DNA of 64,000 bases from Cryptomeria japonica. Lineage: Eukaryota; Streptophyta; Pinopsida; Cupressales; Cupressaceae. The notes under the pieces were generated by a model. That model ran no database searches. It had not been told where the DNA came from and worked only from the letters and a program-made list of their open reading frames with translations. The position numbers were made by a program, and so were the translations under genes. Numbering within the stretch: position 1 is the stretch's first letter; every line of letters begins with the position of its first letter. Shown here piece by piece: positions 33,548 to 45,795 of the stretch. The stretch is from assembly GCF_030272615.1 (NCBI RefSeq), contig NC_081409.1:530818291-530882290 (forward strand). The letters run 5' to 3'.

Positions 33548-35353
33548 TGATAAGGAGATACTCAAGAATTGGCTCAATTTGTGTGTTTGCAATTAATTTG
33601 GCTTACAAGTTCCCTAAAAGGTAATTTTTGAAGGTTTTGTCACTTGTTTAGGTATTTTTTATTTGATGTCTTTCCTTCTCTAAGCTTCATATCAACCCTC
33701 AGATCTTCCTACCATGTCAATTCTTGTTTTCACTCAAGCTTGCTCTCAAGTCTCAAAAAATGAAACTTAGCTTCTTATCTCCAAACACTAAGATCACTCA
33801 CCAATAGTTGCAAGAGGTTTAAGACATTGTATAACATCCTCTCATGCTTGATTAAACTTGGTTTTATGGTCTTTCAATTTGTCTTCTTACCCAATTTGAG
33901 GAAAAGCTCAAAACAGGGCTACAAGAAAAGAGCCCCAATTAGCCCTCTAAAACTGCTAAAATACTTATAACTCCACAAACTTCCAAAACACCTTGTGAAA
34001 CATTTAAATTTATGGATATCTTTCAAATTTGTGCTATGAGGAGGTCGGACAGGACCGTACAACTGCTGTCCTATAAATGTGCCTAAAAACAAGGGTTTTC
34101 AAGGGTTTTGAGTCTTCAAACTCGTTATCACCATTCTAAACTCTTCTTCAGACCACCAAATATTTTGAGAAGGTCTATACCATAATTATGAATCCTTCCA
34201 ACTTCCTTTCCTACAAGAATAAAGACAAACACTTGATGTGCAACCAAGTTTCAAGAGGAAAAGTGCTCAAAAACCATTGTATTTCAATACTTTGACTGCT
34301 CAAAATGCATTTCTCAACTAATTATTCATTGGAAAACTCTTCCATATGGATTATAAGCTTTGATAAAACTTCATTCCACCTTTGGAAACCAAAATAAGTT
34401 TCACTTGGTGTGGGTTTGTAGACCAACTTTGTTTTCACCATGAAAGTTCACTAGTCGGGCTATGGGAGCTCACCTAGTTAGCAACAAAAACCACTTTCTT
34501 TGTCATTGCCAAGAAAAAAAAAATTATATGTACAAGAAGACTATATAAAATAGCTTGACTCTTAGAGGCCATGGAGAAAGAGCCAAATAAAATCAAGCTG
34601 CTTCCATTATTGAAGCCAAACCCTTACTCAACCGAGAACAGGGAAAAAATAAAATAATTTTGCTACAATGCCAAAACTCCATACCAGCACACAAACCCAG
34701 GTGATAAATATTTAACACAACATGGAAAAACTTCCCAAATGAAAACAATATAGCCAAATTCTCAAGAATTATGGACTGCTATACCATTTGGAGCAAAAAA
34801 GTGTAAGAAAAATGACAAAATCTTGAGTTTTTGTATTGAAATCTTCTTTTCTTCGAATGCCAACTTGATAAAAAGTTGTGTGAGGATTTAAATAGTCATT
34901 TACCACTTAAATAATGCCTAATTATGGACCAATAACCACCTTTTTCCTTATTTTTACAAATTTTCCAAAAAAATGTCAAAATGTTGCTTGACAACTTTGA
35001 CAATTTTTAGTACAATAAGCATTTTTGACTTGTGAGCCAAATAGACTTAACTCAACCATGTGAAATGGTTTAATATAACCACACAAACATATTTCAATTC
35101 CTAACAAGGCTTTATAAGGTGTTTTGACCATTTTTCCACATTTTGCCTATTCTAGGCTTACAAAGCATAAAATGTCAAAAATAGACCAAAAACTCAACAA
35201 ACAACAAAAATAAGACACAAAGGACACTTAAACACACTAAACACACCCTTTGGAAATAAAAAAATTCTATTATTCAATTGAGACCAACATAGGCCATTTC
35301 AAACCAAAATTTGATGAAGTGCTCTATGAGCTTCACTAGGTCCTCTTGCACCA
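33548..35353 (-). repeat. G2 5' LTR
   Basis: 1,806 bp, the uninterrupted partner of the split LTR at 9408-10262 and 27783-28716. Substitutions and small indels are clearly more frequent than between the G3 LTRs, as expected since G3 inserted later. Confidence 0.93.
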
Positions 35354-36235
35354 AGAAGTATCTAGGCAACAAGATGATATAGCTTTTGATCTTATTGATC
35401 AGCTAAAACACATATGTGTTAAAAATTCCACTATTTCAAGCTATTAAATATATTCCCATATATGGAAAAGCTATTAAAGAGGCATGTCTGAAGAAACCTA
35501 GGAGGAAGAAAAAAGATCCAAAAACAGTGCATGTGGTAGGACAGTTGGCTGATATTATGTTAGGAAAAATAGCAGTCCCTAAATATTCTAACCTAGGTAG
35601 TCCTATTGTCAAGATAGTTATTAATGGAACTCAAATAAAAAATTCCTTGATAGACTTAGGAGAAACAATAAATGTGATGACTAAGGATGTCATGCAGCAA
35701 CTCAGTATTACTAGTCTCAGATCAACTCCAATGGTGTTGCAGCTTGCTGATAGCTCCATTGTTCATCCTAAAGGAATGGTTGAAGATATTGTTGTCACAT
35801 CATATTCTTGGGAATATCCTGTTGATTTCATAATCATCTCTCTGATGGCAACATTAGGTGGATATCTAGTTATTTTGGGAAGACCTTGGCTAGAAACAAT
35901 TGATGCATATATAGGTTGCAGATCCAGAGATATGACAATTTTAGATGGTATTACTACCAAAAAACTTGCACTCTATTCTCCAGCACAACCACAACTTGAT
36001 CAAGAATGAGTAGTATGGCCAGACATAGGAGAAGAAGCAGAGGAAATTAATTATGTTCAACAACTAATGATGTTATCAAGGGACCCATTCATAGCACTTC
36101 AAGAGGATGATACCGTACTCTCTAACATAATAAGAAATCATTATGGAGTAGATCAACAGTCATTGGGTATACCAATAATTCCTCTGCATACCCTTCTTCC
36201 ATCTACATGATTTTTCAATTCTCTTGTAGCCACAT
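35354..36235 (+). pseudogene. pol: G1 protease
   Basis: Resumes G1 after the G2 insertion. IAFDLIDQLKHICVK and, after a one-base shift near 35425, IPLFQAIKYIPIYGKAIKEA match the start of Athila-like pol. The protease site is SLIDLGETINVM (about 35647-35682; DLG as in Athila). LQLADSSIVHPKG and YLVILGRPWLETIDAYIG follow. From here to 39165 the whole pol stays in a single frame, broken only by stop codons. Confidence 0.9.
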
Positions 36236-37350
36236 ATATGTTTCACACATTGCTACCACAGGATATTCAAACCCCTTGTCTGTCTGAAATATCTAATGCA
36301 GAATCAGTAATTCAAATAGAAGTTGTTGTAGGGAGAAATCTGTATATAAATAATCAATTAGCAATAGATCAAAGATTGTCATTAATAGAATTACTTAGAG
36401 CCCAACAACAAGCTTTTGCATGGGATTATTAGGACATGAAAGTATTAAATCCTACATTGTGTATCCATAGAATTTATATCAAAGAAGATTGTAAACCAAT
36501 TAGACAGCCTCAACGAAGGATTAATCCTACTTTAAGGGAAATAGTTAAAGAGGAACTACAAAAGTTGCTTCATGCAGGATTCATCTACCCTATTTCAGAT
36601 AGTCAATGGGTTTCTCCTCTGGTTATAGTTCCAAAGAAAGGAGAAAAATGGAGATTTTGTGTGGACTATAGGGAGCTCAACACTGCTACTAAAAAGGATC
36701 ACTTCCCACTTCCATTTATAGATCAAGTATTAGAATCTCTAGTAGGTAAGCAATACTTTTCATTTTTGGATGGGTTTAGTGGTTATAATCAAATTAGAAT
36801 AGCTCCAAAAGATCAAGAAAAGACCACCTTTACTTGCCCTTGGGGCACATATGCCTATTCAGTCTTTCCTTTTGGTTTATGTAATGCTTCTAAAACCTTC
36901 CAAAGGGTTGTCCTCAATATATTTTCAGACATATCCCATGATTGTATGGAAATCTACATGGATGACTTTACGACTTATGGAACTACATTTAAGGAGGCAT
37001 TACAAAAACTAACCAAAGTATTGTAGTGGTGTAAAGATCACAATTTATCCTTAAACAGTGAAAAATGTTCTATGATGATGCAAGAAGGTATAGTGTTGGG
37101 GCATCGAATCTCTCAATCAGGTATTCAAGTGGATCTAGCTAAAATAGAAGTAATACTTGATCTTCCTGCCCCTGTTAAACAAAAGGATGTGAGAAGTTTT
37201 CTAGGCCATGCAGGGTACTATAGGAGATTTGTCAAGGACTTTAGTCAAAAAGAAGGGCCATTATATTCTTTATTGACAAAGGAAGCTAAGTTTGAATGGA
37301 CAGTTGCATGTGAAAAATCATTTTCTCAACTAAAAGAAGCCTTAACCTAG
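36236..37350 (+). pseudogene. pol: G1 reverse transcriptase
   Basis: Reads KPIRQPQRRINPTLREIVKE, LLHAGFIYPISDSQWVSPLV, IVPKKGEKWRFCVDYRELNT, FSFLDGFSGYNQIRIAPKD, PFGLCNASKTFQRVVLNIFS, EIYMDDF (catalytic YMDD at 36955-36966), VLGHRISQSGIQVDLAKI and SFLGHAGYYRRFVKDFS. In-frame stops are TAG at 36430, 37024 and 37348; the last two sit where Gln is expected (LQWCKDHN, LTQAPVL). Otherwise it is intact. Confidence 0.95.
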
Positions 37351-37800
37351 GCCCCTGTGCTTAAAGGACCTGATTGGTCAATTCCTTTTCACATTCATAT
37401 AGATGCATCCAATTTTGCAATAGGAGTAGTTGTGGGGTAGAAGCAAGGAGTTTTGGAAAATGCAATTTATTACATCAGTAAAAATTTGCAAGGACCAGAA
37501 CTAAATTACATTCTTATTGAAAAGGAGATGTTAGTTGTCATCTATGCCCTTAATAAGTTCAGACACTATATAACTGGATATCAAATCTTTGTACATACTG
37601 ATCATTCAGCCATCAAGTACCTCATGAACAAAAGCTCCATTGCAGGTAGATTGGCAAGATGGTTATTATTAATGCAAGAATTTGATATTACTATCATTGA
37701 TAAACTAGGAAAAACAAATGTAGTGGCAGATTTTCTGTCAAGGATTCACACACCAGACAATAAGGAGATCATTAATGATTCCTTTCCATATGAGAATTTG
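37351..37800 (+). pseudogene. pol: G1 RNase H
   Basis: Reads FHIHIDASNFAIGVVVG (Asp), a TAG at 37438 in place of Gln, YYISKNLQGPELNYILIEKE (Glu), FVHTDHSAIKYLMNK (Asp), RLARWLLLMQEFDI and NVVADFLSRI (Asp). It is a single retroviral-type domain; no second RNase H follows, unlike G0 and G3. Confidence 0.93.
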
Positions 37801-39165
37801 TTTTTCATCATTTTACATAATCTTTGGTATGCTGACATAGCAATCTACCTAGTAGCTAACAAGACACCCCCACATTTCTCACCCAAAGAGAAAAGACTGC
37901 TAGTAGAAAAGAGTTTCAACTTCTCATGGATAACAGATTTCTTATTTTATACAGGGCCAGATCAAGTTATGAGGCACTATGTAAGGGAAGATGAGACATA
38001 TGATATACTTCATGCCTATCATGATGAACCTTCTGGAGGTCATACAGCCAAAAGAACATCTCTCAAGATATTAACTATAGGGTACTATTGGCCAACCTTG
38101 TAGAAGGATGCAGTTAAATACACCAGGAAATGTGACATATGTTAAAGAATGGGAAGACCAACTCAATCTGATGAAATGCCTCTACACCCTTAGGTGGTTT
38201 TTACACCATTTGACAAGTGGGGCCTAGAATTTGTTGGGCCAATTGATCCACCATCAAATGGTTGCTCCTAGATTCTTGTTTGTATTGACTATGCTACTAA
38301 ATGGGTAGAGGTCAAAGCCTTAAAGCATGCCAAAGACAATAAGGTGGCAGAATTATTATATGAAGAAATATTCACTTAGTATGGAGTTCCTAGAGAAATA
38401 GTGATAGATTAAGGGGTACAATTCACTTCCACTCTGATCACAACTTTAGTTAATAAATATAATGTTAGGCATAGGAAATCCACTCTTTATCATCCATAGG
38501 CTAATGGCCAAGTAGAGATTACTAATAGGGAGCTTGAATCAATATTGACCAAAATAGTAGCACTTAACATAAAAGATTGGTCTAGTAGATTATTTGAAGT
38601 TGTATGGGCTTATAGAACCACCTGGAAAACTACAACAAGGTTTACACCCTTTGAAATGGTATATGGGACAAAAGAAATGATGCTTGTAGAGTTTGAACAT
38701 AAAACTTTGAGAATAGTTATTTCCTTAGATATGACTCTATCTGTAGCACAAGAAGAAAGGCTCCTCCAGCTTAATTCTTTAGATGAGATAAGGAAGTCCG
38801 CCCTACATCATAATGAATTTGTTCAAAACTAGCACATGAAGTGGCATGATCGCTATATCAAGGACAAATAATTCTAGCTAGGAGATTGGGCTCTACTCTA
38901 TGATTCTAGGTATAAAGATAATTTGGGAAAATTACAGACATGGTGGTTAGGACCTTATGAAATAATTGAAACATTCTCTAATGGTGGTATCAGATTATCT
39001 ATAATAGATCCTGTTAAGTTTAAATTGTTATTCAATGGTCATCGGTTGCGCCTATACCATAAACCTCTGAGAAAAGATGACTTCCTACGACAATTTTCCA
39101 TTGCCAAGCATGCCGAAATTCCTGCAACCATTGCTGACAGCTTTGCCGTCACCACTCCATCTTAA
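37801..39165 (+). pseudogene. pol: G1 integrase
   Basis: Zinc part: LHAYHDEPSGGHTAKRTSLK, IGYYWPTL, CDIC. Core: DKWGLEFVGPIDPPSNG (Glu where the first catalytic Asp is usual), YGVPREIVID with a TAA, VQFTS, YHP-ANGQVEITNRELES (TAG at 38497 replacing the invariant Gln; Glu present). C-terminal part: WWLGPYEIIETFSNGGIRL and HRLRLYHKPLRKDDFL. It ends with TAA after VTTPS at 39163-39165. It has nine or more in-frame stops, mostly TAG. Confidence 0.93.
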
Positions 39166-39727
39166 TATCTTTATTGTACAATCATAATACATACTTCCCC
39201 ATCTGGTGGGAGTACTTTTTTGCATAATAAATATTCCATTCCGTATTCACTCATTTCTTTCACTTCACTCCATCCATTTCTGCATTGTTTTCCATTCATG
39301 ATGGCTCAAATATCTTCAAGCTGCAGTCATTCTCGCGTGATGTCAGGTACGCTCGTGTGTATTCATTTTTGTTGCATGTATATAATTAAACCATATTAAC
39401 TCTAATTATGATATTTTGCATACTGTCCTTTCTCGGTCCTCCTCCACATGTGCGGACACTTGTCAAGCCTTAGGTTGGGGGGGGGGAAGTACACTAATAA
39501 TTACTCTAGCAGATAATTTTGATGTCCTCTCAGATTGCATTTCTTTTTTCAAATTTCTACTTTGAGGTGATATCTTGCATTCTGCTTGTCTATTTGCTTA
39601 GAGTTATTTTTAGACTGCAGCTAGGATCCGACCAAGTAAAGACACATTGAGTATATTATCGTGCAGAACTTAGTGTAGAAGCTGAGCAGATTTACACCAT
39701 TATAGAGTTGAAAGTGTTATCACTGCA
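39166..39727. other. G1 spacer after integrase
   Basis: Non-coding. It contains a run of nine or more G at 39478-39487 (GGTTGGGGGGGGGGAAG), which resembles a polypurine tract but lies 2.7 kb before the 3' LTR. Confidence 0.6.
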
Positions 39728-42110
39728 ATGGGTGATCCACCTATTCGACATGAGCCGACAATCCATGAAGTTCTTCTTCAGGACCAGGATTGTGAACCAG
39801 TATTCAGGAATAGTGGATGGCTAGATTATTTCTTAAAGATGACGAAGTTTAATGAAGAAATTGTGAGGGAATTTAACCACACACTTTAAAATGGAGAAGC
39901 TTAGGTAAAAGCTTTGAGAGTGGTGGTTATAGAAGAATGGATAGTAGAGGTAACCAGGTTACCAATAGATGGGGAGATGTACTCAGAGTCCAAGGATGCA
40001 CGCAGTGCAAGAGCAAAATTTACACATCCAGGATACCCCCATTAGTAGTAGATAGACAAGGAACTAGGCGAGAATCCCTTCCGCTTGAATGGAAAGTAGT
40101 AGCATTGTATGTTTTAAAATATTTAATATATGAAGGAAGGTTCTCATACCTGCATTCTCATCAATTCAAGCTTCAAGTCATCTATGCCACAGAAGAAGGA
40201 TGAATGTTCCAAGCCTATTGTACAACCTTCTTTCCATAAGTGCAACAGAGACCCAAAAAGGTAGGCCTCATTATGTTTCTCATCATTGCCTAATTAAGTT
40301 ATTAGTTGAAAAATCTTTGAGAGATGTTTCTCCAATGCTTTGGAATGAATTTGTTGAAACTAGAATGTTTAGGGTTGAGAACTTGGTTATAGAGGAGCCA
40401 CTTCCATCTCAGGAAAAAGAAAACCTTGGAAAACTTGGCTCCCCTCTTGAACCCTCATCCTCTATAACATCAGAACAAAATCTTCCTGCAATAGAGGAAC
40501 CCTTACAAAAAGAAGCTATAGTAGGGGTTCCTTCTCAAGGTCTAAGAAAAACTAGGGCTGCCACACAAAAGGAAAAGGGAAAAGAAAAACAAGTTGATAT
40601 AGAGAATAAGGAGAAGAAAAGTAAAAATGATAGTTTACCCCCTCCTGCTACCAAGAGAAAAATTGTAAAACCAGTTCCTGCAGTAACTATTGAAGTAGTT
40701 GAAGAATTGGCTATAGGAAGTAGTCGTGCAGCCGAAAAAGGAAAATCTCGAAGTAGTGTTAGGCTTCGTAAAAAGTTTATAAGCCAAGACCAACCTACAG
40801 AGCCAAATATTACAATCTTGATTGATTCCTCAGAACAAGAACAACATAGTCCACTCCACAATGATATCCCTCCTTCTCCACCAAATGAACCTCAGAGAGA
40901 CCATGAAGAAGAGGAAGAACTACAAAATATTGAGGAAGAACATGAATTATAGTTTCAGGAAGAAGGGGAACTCTAGCATGTTGAGCAGTCTTAGAAGGAA
41001 GTAGGTTTTGAAAGACTGGACAACTTAGCATCTATTGTAGAGTAGATTATTGAGGTAGGAGGCAAAGTAGAAAGGAAGAAACATAACGCACCTATTCATA
41101 GGCCACCTACTTCCCTTACTAGTCATGCAGTAGGACTTTCTCTTTATGAGGATTAGGAACTTGAAAAGGTAAAAATGCAAATGATAATTGATTACTAGAA
41201 GAAAGTTATTGAGCAAAAGGATGAGGAAATAGCCCAGCTTAAAGCTAAGGTGGAAACAGTAGCCACCATGGTACCAGAACTGATGCAATGCCAAGCTCCT
41301 CCTCGTGTTTACTCTCTATACTTAAGAGAACAACACATTAGTTTCCAAATGATGAGGATTGTCAGAGATTTAAGTCCCTCATTGCGAACACTAGAAGAAT
41401 TTTATAGTGCTTTTCAGACATCTCCCACAACAATAAAAAATATACTTTGTGAACTATATGTACATAATTATGTTATTCCTGATGATGTTGATTGGAACCC
41501 TCTCCTTTATATTGGAGATATCCAATTGAGGGCTCTTATGTCATGGATGTAGAATGAAATATCAAGGGGAGAGTAGTTCTAGGTGCATCACAAGGAAGAA
41601 CTTGAGCTTTCATTTCCCTTAAGGGCTGAATCAAGGAAACCCAGGCAACTTTACTTTGATTGGCAGAAGATTGTATACGAGCCAGATTATGCAAAGGAAA
41701 TCCTACCCTTAAGGGAATAAGTTTATAAAGAATATTAACAAATGGCTCCAAGGGAAGGAAAAGCGGCAATAGGACATATAGTCCAGTGCTAGAATAACTT
41801 AACAGATGAGTTGAAACAATTTGAGCCACACTCTACACGAAATTACCATGCACTATTAAATAGAGCACCCAAGTATATGCACTTGGGAAGAACAAATGGA
41901 TGACATTGGCTACCTCTTAGCTTTCAGCTTCCAATCCTCCTATGGTCATTCATGGGATGCAGGGATAGTGATCCACTATACAGTGAAGCAATAAAATGTA
42001 CCAAGTGGAAGAGATTGGAGAAAATGAAAGGATTCTACTGAAGCTTATCTACAGGCGGTTCTGGACAGGTTGCCTTAGGCAATTTATGAATCAATGCCAG
42101 AATCCAAAAT
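39728..42110 (+). pseudogene. G1 additional sense ORF in the env position
   Basis: Long decayed reading frame between integrase and 3' LTR. It starts MGDPPIRHEPTIHEVLLQD at 39728. Then, across two frameshifts: MTKFNEEIVREFNHTL, VVVIEEWIVEVTRLPIDGE, LPLEWKVVALYVLKYLIYEG, MNVPSLLYNLLSISATET and VSHHCLIKLLVEKSLRDVSP. A Lys/Glu/Ser-rich middle (40400-41000) and a coiled coil (EQKDEEIAQLKAKVETVATM, near 41208) follow, with traces to about 42100. The N-terminal part resembles the putative plant transposon proteins found as extra ORFs in plant gypsy elements; that assignment is from memory of the pattern. No membrane segment is evident, so nothing supports a true envelope. Confidence 0.65.
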
Positions 42111-42142
42111 TTTCCTGTTGATGGAGGATCAACAAGAAGTTA

Positions 42143-42155
42143 GGTTAGGGGGAGA
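42143..42155 (+). other. G1 polypurine tract
   Basis: AGGTTAGGGGGAGA directly before TGATGAGCC of the 3' LTR. Confidence 0.85.
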
Positions 42156-42213
42156 TGATGAGCCTAAATAATGGCTCTATTTTGATAGATTTTTTATATA
42201 ATACTCCTGCCTA
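42156..42213 (+). repeat. G1 3' LTR, first 58 bases
   Basis: Matches 6311-6366. It is interrupted by C1 and resumes at about 58204. Confidence 0.92.
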
Positions 42214-42579
42214 TGAGAGTTGAGAAATACAACACCACAGGAGCCTAAAGATCTTCTGCAAGCTGAATAATTTGTTACAAGGAGAAGCAAGGAAGTAAAA
42301 TAATATGAAAAACAAAAACACAAAAAAAATATGCTCAAAAGATGAGAGCTCAATATTCACCAAAATGTGTAATGTCATAATGATACAAAGAAAAGAAAAA
42401 TAACCTCTAATAGGTCAAGAAACCCTAAAAGGGAAAACCTAGGCTTGCACATAATAATTAATAAAAGAATTAATTATTATGCACCTAATGTTATCTTAAG
42501 TGTAAAAAGATAATAGGGAACTTAAAGCATTAAACAAATATTATTTAATTAATCAAGTAAAGACCCAATTACTCTAATA
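42214..42579 (-). repeat. C1 3' LTR
   Basis: 366 bp, nearly identical to 57839-58203 apart from scattered substitutions. It is followed by the CCCCCCC polypurine complement. Confidence 0.93.
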
Positions 42580-42786
42580 CCCCCCCTTAAGCTAGACTTA
42601 GGGAGAAGCTAAAACCTAGAACAACTACTGAAAGTAGGAAAGAAGGACCCGACAACAAGGCCTGATTAGGTACCCAAATACAATGAAATCTCTATGAACT
42701 GGAGAAAAAGGAGAAAACCCAGTGGGAAAAAACTCCTCTCCAAAAAGAGATAAAAGAACATGCTGAAAGAAGAAGAAGGAAGGAAG

Positions 42787-43500
42787 GCCTCATAAAGACC
42801 CGCCAAGGACAACTTCCTTCACCCCAAGCATAGAGTGTAATTGAACATAGCATGGTGATGAAAAAGGTTTTGTGAAGATGTCTGCAACCTGCTCGGCAAT
42901 GGGAATGTACTCCAGAATGAGAGAACCATCCTGAATCAACTAGGGGATAAAATGCATGTGAAGCTCATTGTGCTTCATCCGTTGATGCTCTACCGGGTTG
43001 TGGGAAATATGAATAGCACTCTGATTGTCACACCAAAGAACAGTGGGACTATCAAGAGGAAAACAAAACTCAGTCATCAACTATCGAAGCCATAAGATCT
43101 CCTGACTAGCGAGCACAACAGTGCGGTATTCAACCTATGTAGATGATAATGCATGAGTAGTCTGCTTCTTGCAAGACCATGTGATAGGACCAGAGACAAG
43201 ATAGAAAAGAAATCAAGAAGTGGACTTCTAATCAGTGACATCATCGGCCTAATCTAAGTCAGTGAAGCCAACAATGTGAGGTTCCCCTGATGTGTAGTGA
43301 ATTCCATGAGAACTAGAGCCCTGAATGTACCACAAAATATGTTTGGCAGCTTGCCAATGACTCTCATGAGGATCATGGGAGAATTGAGAGACAAGGCCAA
43401 CCACAAAGGAAATATTAGGATGGGTGTGAGTCAAGTACAACAAACTACCAACCAACTGCCTATAAAGTGTAGAATCTACTGAAGGAGTGGGACAAGTAGT
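42787..43500 (-). pseudogene. pol: C1 RNase H
   Basis: C-terminal copia domain: CKPAPTPFQSGV, LYRQLVGSLLYLTHTHPNIS, ESHWQAAKHILWYIQG, IVGFTDLD followed by a TAG in place of Trp, [28 protein letters not shown] and EQVADIFTKPF (about 42850-42890). Several stops are present. The tail after MLGVKEVV ends near 42787. Confidence 0.9.
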
Positions 43501-44061
43501 GATCAAAACAACCCCTGACTGAAAAGGAGTGGGAGCAGGCTTGCAATCAAGCATGTCAAGAGCATACTTCTGCTGGTAAATGTAGATCCCATCAAAAGAC
43601 TGAATCACCTAAAGACCAAGGAAATAGTGTAGAAGACTGAGATCTGTCATCTCAAACTGGTCCATCAAGGCTTGCTAGATATGCTGAATCATAAAAGATG
43701 AGCTACCTGTGATGAGGAGATCATCAACATATAGCACAAGAATCAAATCTCACCCTCAAGAAGTTGAATGTACATTGTGTGATCAGAATGGTTGTGGGTG
43801 AACCCAATGGAGAGCAAGAAAGAATCCATCTTCTCATACCAAGCCCGAGAGGCTTGTTTGAGACCATACAATGTACACCAAAGTCTGCAAACCAAAGAAC
43901 TATCTTGCACAAACCCCTGAGGCTGCTCCATGTAGATTTCTTCTTGTAGGTCCCCATGTAAGAAGGCACTCTTCACATCCATCTAAAAAATAGGCCATCC
44001 CCGAGAAGATGAAAGAGATAGTACAATGCGAATAGAGTTCATCTTGGCGACAGGGGATCAA
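43501..44061 (-). pseudogene. pol: C1 reverse transcriptase, 3' part
   Basis: Continues the RT after N1. PVAKMNSIRIVLSL, then a TAG replacing Gln, MDVKSAFLHGDLQEEIYMEQ, PQGFVQDSSLVCRLWCTLYG, LKQASRAWYEKMDSFLL and LVLYVDDLL (catalytic YVDD at 43720-43731). A frameshift near 43740 follows YIQLLEGE. Confidence 0.92.
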
Positions 44062-45245
44062 TGATGAATGCTAAGAGGGGGGGGTGAATTAGTATACTAA
44101 AAAATACTAAACTCAAACACTTTAACAGTCTAGCAGTAAACTAGTAAAATAGTTTTACAAACAAACCAATTAACACACATGCAAACCAAACAACAAATAA
44201 GGCATTCACCCATAGAAGCACAATCACCATAACACAAGAGATTTTGACATGGAAACCCAGATGGGAAAAACCACAGTGAGATGAAACTCACAAGTAACTA
44301 TCTACAGAATAGTAACCAAACCAGTTAAGGTCATACAATGTTCTTTACTAGAACAGATCCTGTTAGGAATCTCAATCTCTATTAGGAGATAAGTCCGATC
44401 AAAGACTACCTTGTGAGAGGATTTCAGATTCATAGTTGTGAACCACCTTGTTAGAGGATTTACAAAGGCTTTGCCAAGCCTACCCGATTAAAGGTTTCAG
44501 ACTTGTCGAAGATGTGAGTAATCAACAAGTGAGTGATCTAAATATTAGCACGGTATGCTTGGATAGATCCTTGATAGCTCATTATTAATGCATTTCAGCA
44601 TTACTTCAGTCTTCAATATCTCCACACTCTGTTTCTTCACATAGACCTATTCTTCTTCTGTAATCGCATATGCAAAAACCTCAACAATCACCTTGAACCC
44701 TAACAACTTATAAAACCCTAGACATGATGTCCTTAAAAGGAATTTGATTTCATGTCGGTCCAATAGGATTACATTGCAATTTCCTAGGTTCAGTGTATCT
44801 AGACACATTTAGTAACACGACACAAAATCACTGTCAAAGTGTTGGTGGATGGTAACTCATCACAAAAATATACTAGTTGGTAACTCATCATAGAGTGTTA
44901 CTGGTTTATACAACTTTATCGATTATCAGTTGGTAACTTAGAGTAATACCAGTTTAATTATTAAATAGATTATCGGTTGACAAAAATGAAGACTAGGAAA
45001 ATGATAACTATCGCTTTTAGTTCCTTTGCTCCATTCTGCTTGAGATCCTCGAACCGCTTGAGGTCTTCATGTCGCTTGAGATCGGTAAACACTTTCTGCA
45101 AAACACTGATAGTCTAAAGACTACAACATAATACCGGTTTGAAACAAATACTGGTTGAGCATAATTCATACATTCAAAAAGTGATCTCATAGCAAGTGTG
45201 TGTCCATCAATGACAATCACAACATAATCATAAAAAATGCCAACA
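44062..45245 (-). repeat. N1 3' LTR
   Basis: 1,184 bp partner of 50590-51751. Near 44249-44283 it carries ACATGGAAACCC and GGGAAAAACCAC, also present in S1, and many ACCGGTT-like words. Confidence 0.94.
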
Positions 45246-45257
45246 ATCTCCCCCTTT
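45246..45257 (-). other. N1 polypurine tract
   Basis: Reverse strand AAAGGGGGAGAT directly before TGTTGGC of the 3' LTR, the tract and LTR start known for Sirevirus-like copia elements. Confidence 0.88.
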
Positions 45258-45795
45258 GGCATTGATGGCAACACTTAGGAAATTTTTTGACATCTAACTG
45301 TTTTACAAAAAAAATGCCATAATCAAAATTACTCCCCCCAAGCATATACACTATCCCTTTGTAGAAAATACAATGTATACTACTTCCTTACAGAGATAAA
45401 CATGAGAGTATATATAGCATGCATCAAAATTTTAAATACCAGAATACTTCTCCCCCTTTGCCAACAATGACAAAATACAGCTAAATAACCCCTGTTTCTA
45501 TTAGCTGAATAAGTGTTTATGACAATAAAGAGTGAAACTTGTCAAAAACTAATTTAAAGTCTTGCATAAATGTCTTCATGGATACAGACCATGACTCAAG
45601 CAATGAGGTAGCAACCTCACTCTCTGTTTGCATCTGGGATACCTGTTCCTCCATGGCATCCAAGGTACTCATCTCTTAAGTAACCGTCAAGGCCTCCAGA
45701 TTGAGATAGCATTTCTGAAGTATTTGCAGTCTTGGTAGTAGAACTAGTTGTAGTTCCTACAAATCCCTGGTCTAGTTGCTGATCTCCAAATCAAT
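45258..45795. other. N1 3' untranslated region
   Basis: No coding match apart from a short continuation of the upstream helical ORF. A second tract similar to the polypurine tract (reverse GTTGGCAAAGGGGGAGAAG, 45450-45468) repeats the pattern at 45246. Confidence 0.6.

Larger units (their letters stand above)
9408..35353 (-). mobile_element. G2: chromovirus (Ty3/gypsy) inserted in G1, itself interrupted by G3
   Basis: Minus-strand element. Its LTRs are 9408-10262 plus 27783-28716 (3' LTR, split by G3) and 33548-35353 (5' LTR). In plus orientation both begin TGATARGGAGATACTC and end TGCACCA. TSD is ATAAG (9403-9407) and AGAAG (35354-35358), one mismatch. Reverse-strand TGGTATCAGAGA (33533-33544) is an initiator-Met primer site; the polypurine tract is at 28717-28728. 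Without G3 it is 8.4 kb. Order: gag, protease, RT, RNase H, integrase, chromodomain. Confidence 0.92.

Noticed and set aside
39470-39490. G-run as the G1 polypurine tract
   Set aside because: The 3' LTR starts at 42156 with its own adjacent tract.
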